A stretch of DNA of 64,000 bases, taken from Hyphomicrobiales bacterium (GTDB taxonomy: Bacteria > Pseudomonadota > Alphaproteobacteria > Rhizobiales > RI-29). Within the stretch, counting starts at the first letter, position 1, and every line of letters begins with the position of its first letter. Where the stretch lies: contig WGLQ01000007.1 in assembly GCA_016125495.1 (NCBI GenBank), forward strand, positions 310,001-374,000, in the 5' to 3' direction. The notes under the pieces are model-generated. The model was not told where the DNA came from. It did no database searches and was given only the letters and a program-made list of their open reading frames with translations. This document shows positions 29,711 through 39,266 of the stretch, piece by piece. The position numbers and the translations under genes were made by a program.

Positions 29711-30952
29711 TCATGCGGCTATCATGCGTGATGCGAGATCGTCCGTGAGATGTACTGTGTCCTCGCGCCCACGCGCCGGACCATCCCCGACCGAGATCAT
29801 TTCGAGGTCGAGCCAGCCGGCCAGTTGCTCGAGTTCCTCGGCGAGGGGCCGCGCCAGGGCCGCCGCCAACTCCCCGGGCTCGTGGAAGGCGGCATTGACT
29901 TTCAGCACGTTCACCTTGCGATCGGCCTTGAGGCAAACCCGCGCCACCAGCCGGTCGCCGAGCAGGAAGGGCAGCACGTAGTAGCCGTGCCTGCGGCGCT
30001 CGGCGGGGGTGTAGATCTCGATGCGGTAGTGAAAGCCGAACAAGCGCTCGGCGCGCGCCCGATCCCAGACCAGCGGATCGAATGGCGCCAGTAGGGCCCG
30101 TGCCTCGACCGCGCGCGGCACCCGCGTATCGCTGCCGTCGATGTAGACGGGACCAGACCAGTCCGCGACCTCGGCCGGCACGATCGAGCCTTCCTCGCGC
30201 GCCTCCTCGAGCGCGGCCCCCGCCTCACTCGAGGCAAGCCGATAATAGTTCGCGACGTCCGCGACGCTCGCCACACCGAGCGCGCGCACCGCCGACGTCG
30301 CGAGGGCGCGTATCGCATCGCGGCGCTCCGGCGTCGGCGCCGCCATCACCGCTGCCGGCAGGACACGCTCGGAAAGGTCGTAAACCCGAGCAAATCCCGC
30401 ACCGAGCCGTTCCCGGGTCGTCAGCTCGCCGCGCCAGAACAGCAGCTCGAGAGCATGTTTGGCCTCGCCCCAGCCCCACCAGCCGCCGGGCCCCCTGTCG
30501 TCCTCCGCGAATGCGCCCGCACTGAGGGGCCCCTCGGTCCGCACCCGCTCGAGCGTGCGCGCCACGACATCCGCCCGTTCCCTCCCGAAGCGTGCGAGTT
30601 CGCGATAGATGCCCTTGCCCTGCGCCGCGTCCGCCATGCGCCAGCGAAACAGCGGCTGGCTCTCGACCGGCAGCAGCGAGCATTCGTGCCCCCAGTATTC
30701 GAACAGCGCACGGCGGCGCCCTGAGGCGGCCTTGTCGAGAAGCCCCATGTCGTAGGCTCCGAGGCGGGAAAAGAGCGGCAGGTAGTGCGCCCTGACGAGG
30801 ACGTTGACGCTGTCGATCTGGAGCACCCCGAGACGCCGGACGAGGCGACACACATCCGCGAGCCCGACCTCGCCGCGCCGCCCGCGATCGAGACCGGTTG
30901 CCCGCAGTGCCAGCCGGCGCGCCGCGCCCGCATCGAGACGCCGCACCTTCAA
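29711..30952 (-). CDS. YcaQ/AlkZ-like winged-helix DNA glycosylase
   Basis: A 413-residue protein of the HTH_42 superfamily, whose characterised members (E. coli YcaQ, Streptomyces AlkZ) excise alkylated bases and unhook interstrand cross-links. The catalytic Q-x-D motif is present as LQIDSVNVLVRAHYLPLFSR (about residues 44-63). Further family landmarks: FEYWGHECSLLP, GELTTRERLGAGFARVYDLSERV, LLAPFDPLVWDR, FGFHYRIEIYTPAERRRHGYYVLPFLLGD. YcaQ-type rather than AlkZ-type is likely from the QID sequence. Its ATG overlaps the trmL stop by four bases, so translation is coupled. Confidence 0.88.
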   Translation of the reverse strand: MKVRRLDAGAARRLALRATGLDRGRRGEVGLADVCRLVRRLGVLQIDSVNVLVRAHYLPLFSRLGAYDMGLLDKAASGRRRALFEYWGHECSLLPVESQPLFRWRMADAAQGKGIYRELARFGRERADVVARTLERVRTEGPLSAGAFAEDDRGPGGWWGWGEAKHALELLFWRGELTTRERLGAGFARVYDLSERVLPAAVMAAPTPERRDAIRALATSAVRALGVASVADVANYYRLASSEAGAALEEAREEGSIVPAEVADWSGPVYIDGSDTRVPRAVEARALLAPFDPLVWDRARAERLFGFHYRIEIYTPAERRRHGYYVLPFLLGDRLVARVCLKADRKVNVLKVNAAFHEPGELAAALARPLAEELEQLAGWLDLEMISVGDGPARGREDTVHLTDDLASRMIAA

Positions 30953-31422
30953 TGCCCGCCCCCCGTCGCCACCGCCCGCGTCACGCGCAAGGCCTCACCG
31001 AGCACCATGGCCAGCGCCACCGCCACGTTGAGTGAGCGCATGCCGGGGGCGAGCGCGATGCGCACGCGCGCATCGGCGGCAGCATGCACATGGGGCGGTA
31101 CCCCCGAGCTCTCGCGCCCGACCATCAGCGTATCGGACCGGCCGAATTCGAAATCGGTGTAGGTCGTCTCGGCGGTGGTACTCAGCAGGACCAGCCGACG
31201 GCCCTCCGCGCGGCGCACCGCCTCGAACGCTTCGAACGAGCCGTGCCGCCGCCAGTCGGCAGCGGTAAGATAGTCGAGACCCGCCCTTCGGAACGCGGCA
31301 TCGCTCAAGCGAAAGCCCGCCGGCTCGATGATGTCTACGCCGACGCCGAGGCAGGCGCCCATCCGCAGGATGGTGCCAGCGTTCTGAGGGATGTCCGGCT
31401 GAAAGAGCGCGACACGTACCAT
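30949..31422 (-). CDS. trmL: tRNA (cytidine(34)-2'-O)-methyltransferase
   Basis: A 157-residue SPOUT-class methyltransferase that modifies the wobble nucleotide of leucine tRNAs. The start at MVRVALFQPDIPQNAGTILR is the family N-terminus; a longer frame upstream is not conserved in pattern. The knotted SAM site is shown by DTLMVGRESSGVP and MRSLNVAVALAMVLGEALR. Its length matches TrmL/YibK. It is divergent from petA, an arrangement common in alphaproteobacteria, and overlaps the ycaQ-like gene downstream. Confidence 0.95.
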   Translation of the reverse strand: MVRVALFQPDIPQNAGTILRMGACLGVGVDIIEPAGFRLSDAAFRRAGLDYLTAADWRRHGSFEAFEAVRRAEGRRLVLLSTTAETTYTDFEFGRSDTLMVGRESSGVPPHVHAAADARVRIALAPGMRSLNVAVALAMVLGEALRVTRAVATGGGH

Positions 31423-31503
31423 TTCGCCCCCGCCGCGCGGTCCGGCGGTCACACTTGTCCGCGGACTACGCACACTTGCGCTCGTCGGCCGATTGATATG
31501 GGG

Positions 31504-31532
31504 TTGAACGCACGGCCCGCCGCAATTAAACA
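31504..31532 (+). promoter_or_regulatory. Possible petABC promoter
   Basis: TTGAAC (31504-31509), a 17-nt spacer and TAAACA (31527-31532) give a plausible sigma-70 promoter about 100 bp before the petA start. Another candidate -10 (TATAAA near 31565) has no clear -35. Low certainty. Confidence 0.3.
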
Positions 31533-31632
31533 CGCGCGTGGCGATATGTCCTAGTCGAGAATCCTATAAAGCTGGCACTCCCATCGTTGCCCGGTCGGTC
31601 GGTGACGATGGAGCGCGAATGGAGGCTGAACC

Positions 31633-32205
31633 TTGGCACACGATGCGGGCGATGCGAACCGCCGCGATTTCCTGATGGTCGCGAGCGGCGCGTTCCTGGC
31701 GGTTGGCGGCGCTGCCGCGCTCTGGCCGCTGATCGATCAGATGAACCCCGATGCCGGCGCCCAGGCGCTCGCCTCCATCGACGTCGACGTGAGTTCCCTG
31801 GCCGAAGGCGCGGCCATGACCGTGATGTGGCGCGGCAAGCCGGTTTTCATCCGCCACCGCACCACCGCCGAGATCGAGGCGGCCCGAACGGTGTCGCTCG
31901 ACGAACTGCCGGATGGCTATGCCCGCAGCGCCTTCGCTGACGACGACGCACCTGCCTCCGACGAGAACCGGGTCAAATCAGGCGAGGAAAAGTGGCTGGT
32001 GCTGATCGGCATCTGCACGCATCTCGGCTGCATCCCCAAGGGCCAGCGCCTCGGTGACAACCGCGGCGAGTTCAAGGGCTGGTTCTGCCCGTGCCACGGC
32101 TCGCACTACGACACTTCGGGGCGGATCCGCAAAGGCCCCGCGGCAGAGAACCTCCCGGTTCCGCCGTACACCTTCAGCGGCGATGCCCGCATCACGATTG
32201 GCTAG
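31633..32205 (+). CDS. petA: Ubiquinol-cytochrome c reductase, Rieske iron-sulfur subunit
   Basis: A 190-residue [2Fe-2S] subunit of cytochrome bc1. The start is TTG at 31633, seven bases after GGAGG; no ATG in this frame gives the full N-terminus. A twin-arginine-like [18 protein letters not shown] forms the signal anchor. The cluster motifs are CTHLGC (residues 128-133) and CPCHGSH (152-158), with the GP-containing loop near [14 protein letters not shown]. It accepts electrons from ubiquinol at the Qo site and passes them to cytochrome c1. First gene of petABC; petB starts 10 bp later. Confidence 0.97.
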   Translation: MAHDAGDANRRDFLMVASGAFLAVGGAAALWPLIDQMNPDAGAQALASIDVDVSSLAEGAAMTVMWRGKPVFIRHRTTAEIEAARTVSLDELPDGYARSAFADDDAPASDENRVKSGEEKWLVLIGICTHLGCIPKGQRLGDNRGEFKGWFCPCHGSHYDTSGRIRKGPAAENLPVPPYTFSGDARITIG

Positions 32206-32215
32206 GGGCCATCTC

Positions 32216-33511
32216 ATGTCTCACGAAAGCACTTACAAGCCGTCGACGGGCATCGAGCGCTGGCTCGACGAGCGCCTGCCGATCGTACGGCTGGCGGCCG
32301 ACTTCATGGCGTTTCCGACGCCGCGCAACCTCAACTACTGGTGGACCTTCGGCGGCATCCTGACCTTCTGCCTCGCTGTCCAGATCGTCACCGGCATTGT
32401 TCTCGCGATGCACTACGTCGCGAGCGCCGACGACGCCTTCAACTCCGTCGAGCGCATCATGCGCGACGTGAATTGGGGCTGGCTGATGCGTTATACCCAC
32501 GCGGTCGGCGCCTCGATGTTCTTCTTTGCGGTCTACATCCACATGTTCCGCGCCCTCTACTACGGCTCCTACAAGGCGCCGCGCGAGGTGTCGTGGATCC
32601 TCGGTGTGCTCATCTTCCTGGTGATGATGGCGACCGCCTTCATGGGCTACACGCTGCCCTGGGGCCAGATGAGCTTCTGGGCCGTGACGGTGATCACCAA
32701 CCTCTTTTCGGCGCTCGATCAGATCATCCCCGGCGTCGGCACGGCGGTGGTCGAGTGGATCTGGGGCGGCTACTCGGTCACGGGCACCACGCTCAACCGG
32801 CTCTTCAGCCTCCACTATCTGCTGCCGTTCGTGCTGGTTGGCATTGTCATCCTGCACATCTGGGCGTTCCACACGACGGGCAACAACAACCCGACCGGCA
32901 TTCCGGTGAAGTCGAGTTCGGACACGCTCTCCTTCCACCCCTACTACACGGTGAAGGACGGCTTTGCCCTCGCCGTGTTCTGCCTGCTCTTTGCGTGGTT
33001 CGTCTTCTATGCACCGAACTACCTCGGGCATGCCGACAATTACATCCCCGCCAACCCACTCCAGACGCCCGCGCACATCGTGCCGGAGTGGTACTTCCTG
33101 CCGTTCTACGCCATTCTGCGCGCGATCCCGGACAAGCTGATGGGCGTCATCGCGATGTTCGGCTCGATCGCCATTCTTTTCCTGGTGCCGTGGCTCGATA
33201 CCTCACGGGTGCGCTCGGCGCGCTTCCGCCCGATCTACAAGTGGTTTTTCTGGCTCTTCGTCGTCAACGCCCTGGTGCTCGGCTACCTCGGCGCCAAGTC
33301 GCCGGACGGCTGGTATCTCTTCTGGGGCCGCGTCTGCACCGCTTACTACTTCCTCCACTTCCTGGTGATCCTGCCGCTCCTCGGTCTGATCGAGACACCC
33401 CGGCCGATGCCACGCAGCATCACCGAGGCCGTGCTCGGTTCAGCCAAGGGCAAGGGCGCCGGCACGGCAACGAGTGCCGCAGGGGCCGCCGCTGCCCCAG
33501 AGAAACGCTAG
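32216..33511 (+). CDS. petB: Cytochrome b of the bc1 complex
   Basis: A 431-residue membrane protein with eight predicted helices carrying haems bL and bH. Landmarks: [12 protein letters not shown], helix [41 protein letters not shown], helix D with [20 protein letters not shown], and the Qo-site PEWY motif ([20 protein letters not shown]). The four haem-ligand histidines are in place. The C-terminus carries a Gly/Ala/Lys-rich tail of about 25 residues beyond the last helix. The start follows the petA stop by 10 bp. Its length is typical of the bacterial fused cytochrome b. Confidence 0.98.
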   Translation: MSHESTYKPSTGIERWLDERLPIVRLAADFMAFPTPRNLNYWWTFGGILTFCLAVQIVTGIVLAMHYVASADDAFNSVERIMRDVNWGWLMRYTHAVGASMFFFAVYIHMFRALYYGSYKAPREVSWILGVLIFLVMMATAFMGYTLPWGQMSFWAVTVITNLFSALDQIIPGVGTAVVEWIWGGYSVTGTTLNRLFSLHYLLPFVLVGIVILHIWAFHTTGNNNPTGIPVKSSSDTLSFHPYYTVKDGFALAVFCLLFAWFVFYAPNYLGHADNYIPANPLQTPAHIVPEWYFLPFYAILRAIPDKLMGVIAMFGSIAILFLVPWLDTSRVRSARFRPIYKWFFWLFVVNALVLGYLGAKSPDGWYLFWGRVCTAYYFLHFLVILPLLGLIETPRPMPRSITEAVLGSAKGKGAGTATSAAGAAAAPEKR

Positions 33512-33530
33512 ATCAGGGGTGGCAACGACA

Positions 33531-34394
33531 ATGCGTGCTCACATCAAGAACGCCGCACGTACGGCGCTGGCCCTGGTGGCCGTGGCAGGCCTGCTCGCCG
33601 CGGCTCCGGGCGAGGCCCGTGCCGCCGGCGACGAGATCTACATCGACAAGCAGCCTTGGAGCTTTGCTGGAATCTTCGGCCACTACGATGCCGTCCAGCT
33701 CCAGCGCGGCTTCAAGGTCTACAACACCGTTTGCGCCGGCTGTCATGGCATGAGCCTGCTCTCCTACCGCAATCTCACTGACGAGCACGGCCCTCACATG
33801 TCGCCCGAAGCGGTCGCGGCCATTGCCGCCGAGCGCTCGGTCACCGTGCTCGACGAGGACGGCGAGCCCAGCGAACGCCCGGCCATCCTCTCGGACCGCT
33901 TCGTTTCGCCCTATCCGAACGAGCAGGCGGCCCGCGCGGCCAACGGCGGAGCCTATCCGCCGGATCTGTCCGTCATCGCCAAGGCGCGCTCGGCCTCCCA
34001 GGAAAGCGTCTTTGCGCCGCTCACCTACCTGACCGACATCGTCACCGGTTACCAGGAGGGCGGCCCCGACTACCTCTACGCTCTTCTCGTCGGCTACGTG
34101 GATGCGCCCAGCGACGTCGAGATGGGCGAAGGCATGAGCTACAACAAAGCCTTCCCGGGTCACCAGATCGCCATGGCGGCACCGCTCTCGGACGGCTCGG
34201 TCGATTATACCGACGGCACCCCGAATTCGCTCGACCAGCAGGCGCGCGACGTGTCGGCGTTCCTGATGTGGGCCGCTGAGCCTCACCTCGAGGAGCGTAA
34301 GCAGCTCGGCATCCGGGTCATGATCTACCTCCTGATCCTGACTGTGCTGCTCTATCTCGCCAAGCGGGCGGTCTGGTCGCGCGTCGAGCACTGA
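33531..34394 (+). CDS. petC: Cytochrome c1 of the bc1 complex
   Basis: A 287-residue membrane-anchored cytochrome. A signal peptide (about residues 1-31, ending GEARA-AGD) is followed by haem motif CAGCH at 68-72 and NLTDEHGPH. The conserved PPDLSVIAKAR segment and the axial Met region (MSYNKAFPGHQIAM) are present. A C-terminal helix (VMIYLLILTVLLYLAKRAVW) anchors it in the membrane. The C-terminal DVSAFLMWAAEPHLEERKQLG is typical of c1. It ends the petABC operon and is followed by a strong terminator. Confidence 0.97.
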   Translation: MRAHIKNAARTALALVAVAGLLAAAPGEARAAGDEIYIDKQPWSFAGIFGHYDAVQLQRGFKVYNTVCAGCHGMSLLSYRNLTDEHGPHMSPEAVAAIAAERSVTVLDEDGEPSERPAILSDRFVSPYPNEQAARAANGGAYPPDLSVIAKARSASQESVFAPLTYLTDIVTGYQEGGPDYLYALLVGYVDAPSDVEMGEGMSYNKAFPGHQIAMAAPLSDGSVDYTDGTPNSLDQQARDVSAFLMWAAEPHLEERKQLGIRVMIYLLILTVLLYLAKRAVWSRVEH

Positions 34395-34442
34395 CGGCTG
34401 GCGATCCAGCACCGCTCGGTCAGTCCTGTGCTTCCCAAAATC

Positions 34443-34473
34443 AAGGCGCTGTCTGGAGAGCAGACAGCGCCTT
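34443..34473 (+). terminator. Intrinsic terminator after petABC
   Basis: A perfect 12-bp stem (AAGGCGCTGTCT with AGACAGCGCCTT) and 7-nt loop is followed by CTTCGTT. It lies 48 bp after the petC stop codon. An 11-C run (34568-34578) lies further downstream. Confidence 0.85.
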
Positions 34474-34624
34474 CTTCGTTCGCCCTCGAGCCATTGGCCA
34501 AGCCCGGCCAACGCCCCGTTCGATCCGCGTTTGTCTCCCGCTGTTCCATTGACGTTTACGTCAAACGCCCCCCCCCCCCAACCTGGGCCAAGCTCCGGCG
34601 CCCGAGCCCGAACAGGAGACCGAA

Positions 34625-34768
34625 ATGGAACCGCAGCCTGTCACAATCATCGACGTCCGCTTCCTCGAGCACCGTGGGCGCCTCGTGTGCGTCAAGAAGC
34701 GCTCCGACGGTGTCATCGAGTTGCATCAGCGCCGCCCCGACGCCAAGCCGCGCACCGGCACGCACTGA
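34625..34768 (+). CDS. 47-residue hypothetical protein
   Basis: A short frame from ATG 34625 to TGA 34768. It starts MEPQPVTIIDVRFLEHRGRL and continues VCVKKRSDGVIELHQRRPDA plus a short tail. AGGAGA lies six bases upstream, a good ribosome-binding site. The protein is basic and hydrophilic, and the alternating residues (VTIIDVRFLEHRGRLVCVKK) suggest a small beta-sheet. It lies between the petC terminator and mtnP, so it needs its own promoter or belongs with mtnP. No family recognised. The coding pattern and ribosome-binding site make it more likely real than not. Confidence 0.5.
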   Translation: MEPQPVTIIDVRFLEHRGRLVCVKKRSDGVIELHQRRPDAKPRTGTH

Positions 34769-34960
34769 GCCCGGCTGGTTCGCTCCCGACATGCCCGGCG
34801 GTGCGGCACCTTGCACCACCACCGGCCTGCACTTCGACACTGCTCGAGCGCACCCCGCCAGCCCGCGCATAGCCATCCGCCCTTGACAGCGGCGCCCCGA
34901 GTGCCGAGCGTCCGCCCCTGATGGCGCCCGAACGGGCGGTTCCGGCGAAAGGTGCAGGGT

Positions 34961-35836
34961 ATGACGCAATCGGTTCTGGGCATTGTCGGTGGCAGCGGAC
35001 TCTATGACCTGCCGGGCCTCGCCTTCGCCGAGTGGCGCGACGTGGCGACCCCCTGGGGCGAGCCGTCCGACCAGATCCTGTTCGCCACCGTCGGCGACCT
35101 TCCCGTGCGCTTCCTGCCGCGCCACGGTCGGGGCCACCGCCATAGCCCGACGACGATCAACTACCGCGCCAACATCGATGCCCTGAAGCGCGCGGGCGTC
35201 ACCGATCTCGTCTCCGTTTCGGCCTGCGGCTCGTTTCGCGAGGACCTGCCGCCAGGCAGTTTCGTGCTCGTCGACCAGTTCATCGACCGCACCTTCGCGC
35301 GCGAAAAGAGCTTCTTCGGCACCGGCTGCGTCGCCCATGTGGCGATGGCCGATCCGATCAGCCCCGGCCTCGTCGACCTCATCGCGGCAGCGGGCGAGAA
35401 GTCCGGCGTCGCCCTCCGGCGCGGCGGCACCTACCTCGTCATGGAGGGTCCGCAGTTCTCCACCCGCGCCGAGAGCAACCTCTATCGCCAGTGGGGCTGC
35501 GACGTCATCGGCATGACCAACATGCCGGAAGCCAAGCTCGCGCGCGAGGCCGAGATCTGTTATGCGACCGTCGCGATGGTAACGGATTACGACTGCTGGC
35601 ACGACGACCACCGCGACGTCGACATCACGGCGATCCTGAGGACGCTCCACGACAACGCCGAACGGGCCCGGCGCCTCGTCGGGCAACTCGCCGCCGATTT
35701 CCCCCGCGAACACCCCGCCTGCCCGCTCGGCAGCGATCGCGCCCTCGATTATGCGATCATCACGGCGCCGGAAGCGCGCGATGCCGCCCTCCTCGCCAAG
35801 CTCGACGCCGTCGCGGGCCGGGTGCTGGGCTCGTGA
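34961..35836 (+). CDS. mtnP: S-methyl-5'-thioadenosine phosphorylase
   Basis: A 291-residue enzyme that splits methylthioadenosine with phosphate into adenine and 5-methylthioribose-1-phosphate. The start at MTQSVLGIVGGSGLYDLPGL; a GTG three codons upstream is possible. Signatures: FLPRHGRGHRHSPTTINYRA, SVSACGSFREDLPPGSFVLV, the purine-site YLVMEGPQFSTRAESNLYR, and VIGMTNMPEAKLAREAEICY with VTDYDCWHDDH. Its length is typical of MTAP-like family members. Products feed Apt (adenine, gene at 38401) and MtnA (gene at 39267), so the three form a salvage set. Confidence 0.96.
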   Translation: MTQSVLGIVGGSGLYDLPGLAFAEWRDVATPWGEPSDQILFATVGDLPVRFLPRHGRGHRHSPTTINYRANIDALKRAGVTDLVSVSACGSFREDLPPGSFVLVDQFIDRTFAREKSFFGTGCVAHVAMADPISPGLVDLIAAAGEKSGVALRRGGTYLVMEGPQFSTRAESNLYRQWGCDVIGMTNMPEAKLAREAEICYATVAMVTDYDCWHDDHRDVDITAILRTLHDNAERARRLVGQLAADFPREHPACPLGSDRALDYAIITAPEARDAALLAKLDAVAGRVLGS

Positions 35837-35864
35837 GAAGCGGCCAGCCGGAAGGAAAGCTCGC

Positions 35865-36716
35865 ATGTCCGAGATGCTCCTCGAGGCCCGTGACGGGCCG
35901 GTCGCCGTCCTGACGCTCAACCGTCCGGAGCGGCTCAACGCACTGAACGTGGACCTCCACCGCCAGCTCACCGCTGCCCTCGACCGGGTGGCAGGCGATC
36001 CGACATGTCGGGCCGTCGTCCTCACCGGCGCCGGCCGCGCCTTTTCGACCGGCCAGGACCTTTCAGAGCGCCTCGTCAGCGAGGGCGCGCCCCCGCCCGA
36101 CCTCGCCCACTCGATCGAGGCCCGCTATACGCCCCTCGTCATGCGCCTGCGCAACCTGCCAAAGCCGCTCGTCATCGCCGTGAACGGCATCGCGGCGGGG
36201 GCGGGCGCCTCGCTCGCGCTCCACGGCGACATCACCATCGCGGCTCGCTCGGCGCACTTCATACAGTCCTTCGCCAAGGTCGGCCTGATGCCGGACTGCG
36301 GTGGCACTTGGCTTTTGACGCGGCTGATCGGCGGCGCCCGGGCGCGAGGTCTCGCGATGCTCGCCGAACCGCTGCCCGCCGAGGAAGCCGCCACGATGGG
36401 CCTCATTTGGCGCGCCGTGCCGGACGACGAACTCATGACGCACGCGCTCGCCATCGCCCGAAAGCTGGCGGCCGGCGCCCCGCGTGCCCTGCTCGCCACC
36501 CGCGAGGCGGTCGCCTCGGCCCATTCCAACACCCTCGCCGAGCAGCTCGCCCTCGAACGCGACCTCCAGGGGCGCCTCGGCTCCGAGCCGGACTATCGCG
36601 AGGGCGTCCGCGCCTTCGTGGAAAAGCGCGAGCCGAACTTCACTGGTGCGCCCGCCCCAACGGCACCCGGTGGAGAACCGCCGGCCGCCGAACCGGGGCC
36701 CGCCACAGGAGCCTGA
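35865..36716 (+). CDS. paaG: Enoyl-CoA hydratase/isomerase, PaaG-like
   Basis: A 283-residue crotonase-fold enzyme. The start is [20 protein letters not shown] after an AAGGAAAG site. The CoA/oxyanion segments are [20 protein letters not shown] and [20 protein letters not shown] with [19 protein letters not shown]. The DLSER and GL(M/I)PD(C/S)GGTW patterns point to PaaG, the ring-1,2-epoxyphenylacetyl-CoA isomerase, and Asp of PDCGG sits at a usual catalytic position. The last about 25 residues are a Pro/Ala/Gly/Glu tail. The gene following by four bases is a 3-oxoadipyl-CoA-type thiolase, also a phenylacetate-pathway partner. No other paa gene is here, so a generic hydratase role is possible. 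Confidence 0.75.
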   Translation: MSEMLLEARDGPVAVLTLNRPERLNALNVDLHRQLTAALDRVAGDPTCRAVVLTGAGRAFSTGQDLSERLVSEGAPPPDLAHSIEARYTPLVMRLRNLPKPLVIAVNGIAAGAGASLALHGDITIAARSAHFIQSFAKVGLMPDCGGTWLLTRLIGGARARGLAMLAEPLPAEEAATMGLIWRAVPDDELMTHALAIARKLAAGAPRALLATREAVASAHSNTLAEQLALERDLQGRLGSEPDYREGVRAFVEKREPNFTGAPAPTAPGGEPPAAEPGPATGA

Positions 36717-36720
36717 CGCA

Positions 36721-37923
36721 ATGTCCGAGGCCTATCTCGTCGATGGCATCCGCACCCCGATCGGGCGCTACGGCGGTGCGCTCTCGGCCGTCCGTCCCGA
36801 CGATCTCGCGGCCCATGTCATCCGTTCGCTTCTCGCGCGCCATCCCGCCATCGTGCCGGACGCGATCGACGACATCGTCCTCGGCTGCGCCAATCAGGCC
36901 GGCGAGGACAACCGCAACGTCGCGCGCATGGCGGCCCTCCTGGCGGGGCTGCCCGCGTCGGTGACGGGGACCACGGTCAACCGCCTGTGCGGCTCCGGTC
37001 TCGACGCCATCGCGATCGCGGCCCGCCAGATCAAGTCGCGCGAGGCCGACCTCGTCGTTGCCGGTGGCGTCGAGAGCATGAGCCGGGCACCGTTCGTGAT
37101 GGGCAAGGCGGCGGAGGCCTTCTCCCGCGATGCCCGCATCCACGACACGACCATCGGCTGGCGGTTCGTCAACCCGGCCATGGAGTCCGCCTACGGGACC
37201 GACTCGATGCCGGAGACGGCCGAGAATGTCGCGGCCGAATTCGCCGTCTCGCGCACCGACCAGGATGCATTCGCCCACCGTTCCCAGGAGCGCGCCGCCG
37301 ACGCGATCGCGCGCGGTCGCCTCGCTCGCGAGATCGCCCCGGTCGTCATCCCGCGTCGCAAGGGCGATCCGGTCGTCGTGACGACGGACGAGCACCCGCG
37401 GGCCACCACCCTCGAGATGCTCGCGGGGCTCGCAACGCCCTTCCGCAAGGGTGGAACGGTGACCGCCGGCAACGCGTCCGGCGTCAACGATGGCGCGGCC
37501 GCCCTGCTCGTGGCCTCCGAGACTGCAATCGAGCGCTTCGGGCTCCTCCCGTTGGCCCGCATCGTGGGCGCCGCGACGGCCGGGGTGCCGCCGCGCGTCA
37601 TGGGGATCGGGCCGGCTCCGGCGACGGAAAAACTCGCGCGCCGCCTCGGCCTCGGGATCGCCGACTTCGACGTCATCGAACTGAACGAGGCCTTCGCCGC
37701 CCAGGCGCTCGCCGTCCTGCGCCAGCTCGGCTTGCCGGACGACGCCGCGCACGTGAACCCGAACGGCGGCGCCATCGCGCTCGGGCATCCACTGGGCATG
37801 TCCGGTGCCCGTCTCGCCCTGACGGCCGCGTTGGAACTTGGCGACCGTGGCGCGCGCCGCGCCCTCTGCACCATGTGCATCGGGGTCGGCCAGGGCATCA
37901 GCCTCGCGCTCGAGCGCGTCTGA
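36721..37923 (+). CDS. pcaF: Acetyl-CoA acyltransferase, 3-oxoadipyl-CoA thiolase type
   Basis: A 400-residue thiolase. The catalytic residues are in place: Cys90 ([14 protein letters not shown]), His356 ([10 protein letters not shown]) and Cys386 ([10 protein letters not shown]). The [10 protein letters not shown] segment and [15 protein letters not shown] are typical of 3-oxoadipyl-CoA thiolase (PcaF/PaaJ), which cleaves 3-oxoadipyl-CoA to succinyl-CoA and acetyl-CoA in aromatic degradation. It starts 4 bp after the PaaG-like gene, so they act or are expressed together. Its length is standard. Exact chain-length specificity cannot be read from sequence. The pair interrupts the mtnP-apt salvage cluster. 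Confidence 0.85.
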   Translation: MSEAYLVDGIRTPIGRYGGALSAVRPDDLAAHVIRSLLARHPAIVPDAIDDIVLGCANQAGEDNRNVARMAALLAGLPASVTGTTVNRLCGSGLDAIAIAARQIKSREADLVVAGGVESMSRAPFVMGKAAEAFSRDARIHDTTIGWRFVNPAMESAYGTDSMPETAENVAAEFAVSRTDQDAFAHRSQERAADAIARGRLAREIAPVVIPRRKGDPVVVTTDEHPRATTLEMLAGLATPFRKGGTVTAGNASGVNDGAAALLVASETAIERFGLLPLARIVGAATAGVPPRVMGIGPAPATEKLARRLGLGIADFDVIELNEAFAAQALAVLRQLGLPDDAAHVNPNGGAIALGHPLGMSGARLALTAALELGDRGARRALCTMCIGVGQGISLALERV

Positions 37924-37971
37924 CCGCACTCTTCCCGCCGACGCGGGTCGGCTCCGACACCGGACCGGGCG

Positions 37972-38256
37972 TCAGAACATGAGTTGCATCTTCAGCCAAT
38001 CCGGAAGCATCCGGTCGGCGACCTCGGCGAGAGCGAAGGCGATGAGCGCCAGCAGGAACAGCGCGGGCAACGCCGCCAGGGCACATTTGAGGAAGAATCC
38101 GACGAGCCGCCAGAACGGCACATCGATGCCGACCAGGACGGATTCCCGGGCTGCTCGGGCGGCTGCGCGCCGCTGCTCGTCCTTGGCGACACGGAACGAT
38201 CGCGGCAGGTCGTCCGCACGCCGCTCGCCATCCAGCGAAAGGGCCATATCATTCAT
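37972..38256 (-). CDS. Hypothetical protein with one or two membrane segments
   Basis: A 94-residue protein of unknown function. Residues 1-45 are hydrophilic and basic (DDLPRSFRVAKDEQRRAAAR). A hydrophobic stretch of about 25 residues (FFLKCALAALPALFLLALIA, then FALAEV) forms a membrane helix, with an amphipathic tail ending DWLKMQLMF. The start MNDMALSLDGE at 38256 is preceded by GGGAGGC. It is convergent with the thiolase gene and divergent from apt. No family recognised. Short length and isolated position lower certainty. Confidence 0.55.
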   Translation of the reverse strand: MNDMALSLDGERRADDLPRSFRVAKDEQRRAAARAARESVLVGIDVPFWRLVGFFLKCALAALPALFLLALIAFALAEVADRMLPDWLKMQLMF

Positions 38257-38400
38257 GCTTGCCTCCCGGCACGCTGCTGGTATCACCCCCCGGCACCCCC
38301 GGTGCACTTATGCCACCGCGAGCGGACGACATCAGGGCACACGCTCGCGGCGATCCCAAGGCAAGCCCGAACGACAATCGCGCCCAAGAGGGTAACCACC

Positions 38401-38931
38401 GTGCTCGATCTGAAGTCACTGGTCCGCACCATCCCGGACTATCCCAAGCCCGGCATCATGTTCCGCGACGTCACGACGCTGCTCTCGAACGCGGCCGGAT
38501 TTCGCCAGTGCATCGCGGAACTCGCCTCGCCCTTTCACGACAAGGGCGTGCAGCTCGTTGCCGGCATCGAGGCGCGCGGCTTCATCCTCGGAGGGGCGGT
38601 CGCCGACCGGCTCGGCTGCGGCTTCGTGCCGATCCGCAAGAAGGGCAAGCTGCCGGGTAAGGCGATCGGCCAGGACTACGAACTCGAATACGGCATCGAC
38701 GCCATCGAGATCCACGAGGATGCAATCGCGCCTGGCGAGCGCGTCCTGCTGATCGACGACCTCATCGCCACCGGAGGGACGGCGCGGGCCGCGGTCAAAT
38801 TGCTGCGCCACGTATCGGCTGAAATCGTCGGCGCCGCCTTCGTCGTGGACCTTCCCGACCTCGGCGGCCGCGGCAGACTCGAGGCGAGCGGCATCGCCTG
38901 CCACGCGCTGATGGCGTTCGAGGGCCACTGA
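38401..38931 (+). CDS. apt: Adenine phosphoribosyltransferase
   Basis: A 176-residue enzyme making AMP from adenine and PRPP. The start is GTG 38401 (VLDLKSLVRTIPDYPKPGI); the frame is open further upstream, but the family N-terminus is here. Signatures: GIMFRDVTTLLSNA, VAGIEARGFILGGAVADR, VPIRKKGKLPGKAI and the PRPP-binding loop VLLIDDLIATGGTARA. It reuses the adenine released by MtnP and is a usual neighbour of that gene in Rhizobiales. Its length is typical. A small zinc-ribbon gene follows 38 bp later. Confidence 0.97.
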   Translation: MLDLKSLVRTIPDYPKPGIMFRDVTTLLSNAAGFRQCIAELASPFHDKGVQLVAGIEARGFILGGAVADRLGCGFVPIRKKGKLPGKAIGQDYELEYGIDAIEIHEDAIAPGERVLLIDDLIATGGTARAAVKLLRHVSAEIVGAAFVVDLPDLGGRGRLEASGIACHALMAFEGH

Positions 38932-38969
38932 ACCGCGCCCGGGTGCGACGACGAGGAACGGACCCGGCC

Positions 38970-39215
38970 ATGGGCGTGGAACAGTTCGATGCCGCCAGTC
39001 ATGCCGAACGCGAGCGGGCACAGCGCGACGCTCTACGCCCGCTCGCTGGCCGCCCGGGCCGCCACACGATCGCCTGCCCGCGTTGCGGCGATGGGGGCGC
39101 CGAGGTCGAGGTCACACCACAGCCGCCCCACGGCATCTGGTATCGCTTGCGCTGCGGCTCCTGTAGCTTCAACGCGCTGGTACTCGAGGCGACGGGCGGC
39201 CCGCGCACGACCTGA
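38970..39215 (+). CDS. Small zinc-ribbon protein, hypothetical
   Basis: An 81-residue protein with four cysteines as two CxxC knuckles (ACPRCGDGGAEVEV and LRCGSCSFNALVLEA), spaced about 25 residues apart, which is a zinc-ribbon pattern. ATG at 38970 (MGVEQFDAASHAER) is preceded by GAGGA at a long spacing; GTG 38943 would add nine residues. The protein is basic at the N-terminus and could bind nucleic acid or protein; no named family is recognised. It lies between apt and mtnA in the same direction and may share their transcript. Confidence 0.6.
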   Translation: MGVEQFDAASHAERERAQRDALRPLAGRPGRHTIACPRCGDGGAEVEVTPQPPHGIWYRLRCGSCSFNALVLEATGGPRTT

Positions 39216-39266
39216 CGCCGGAGTGAGCCCCACAATCTGGCACTGAACCCTTCTGGAGGCCGAGGG

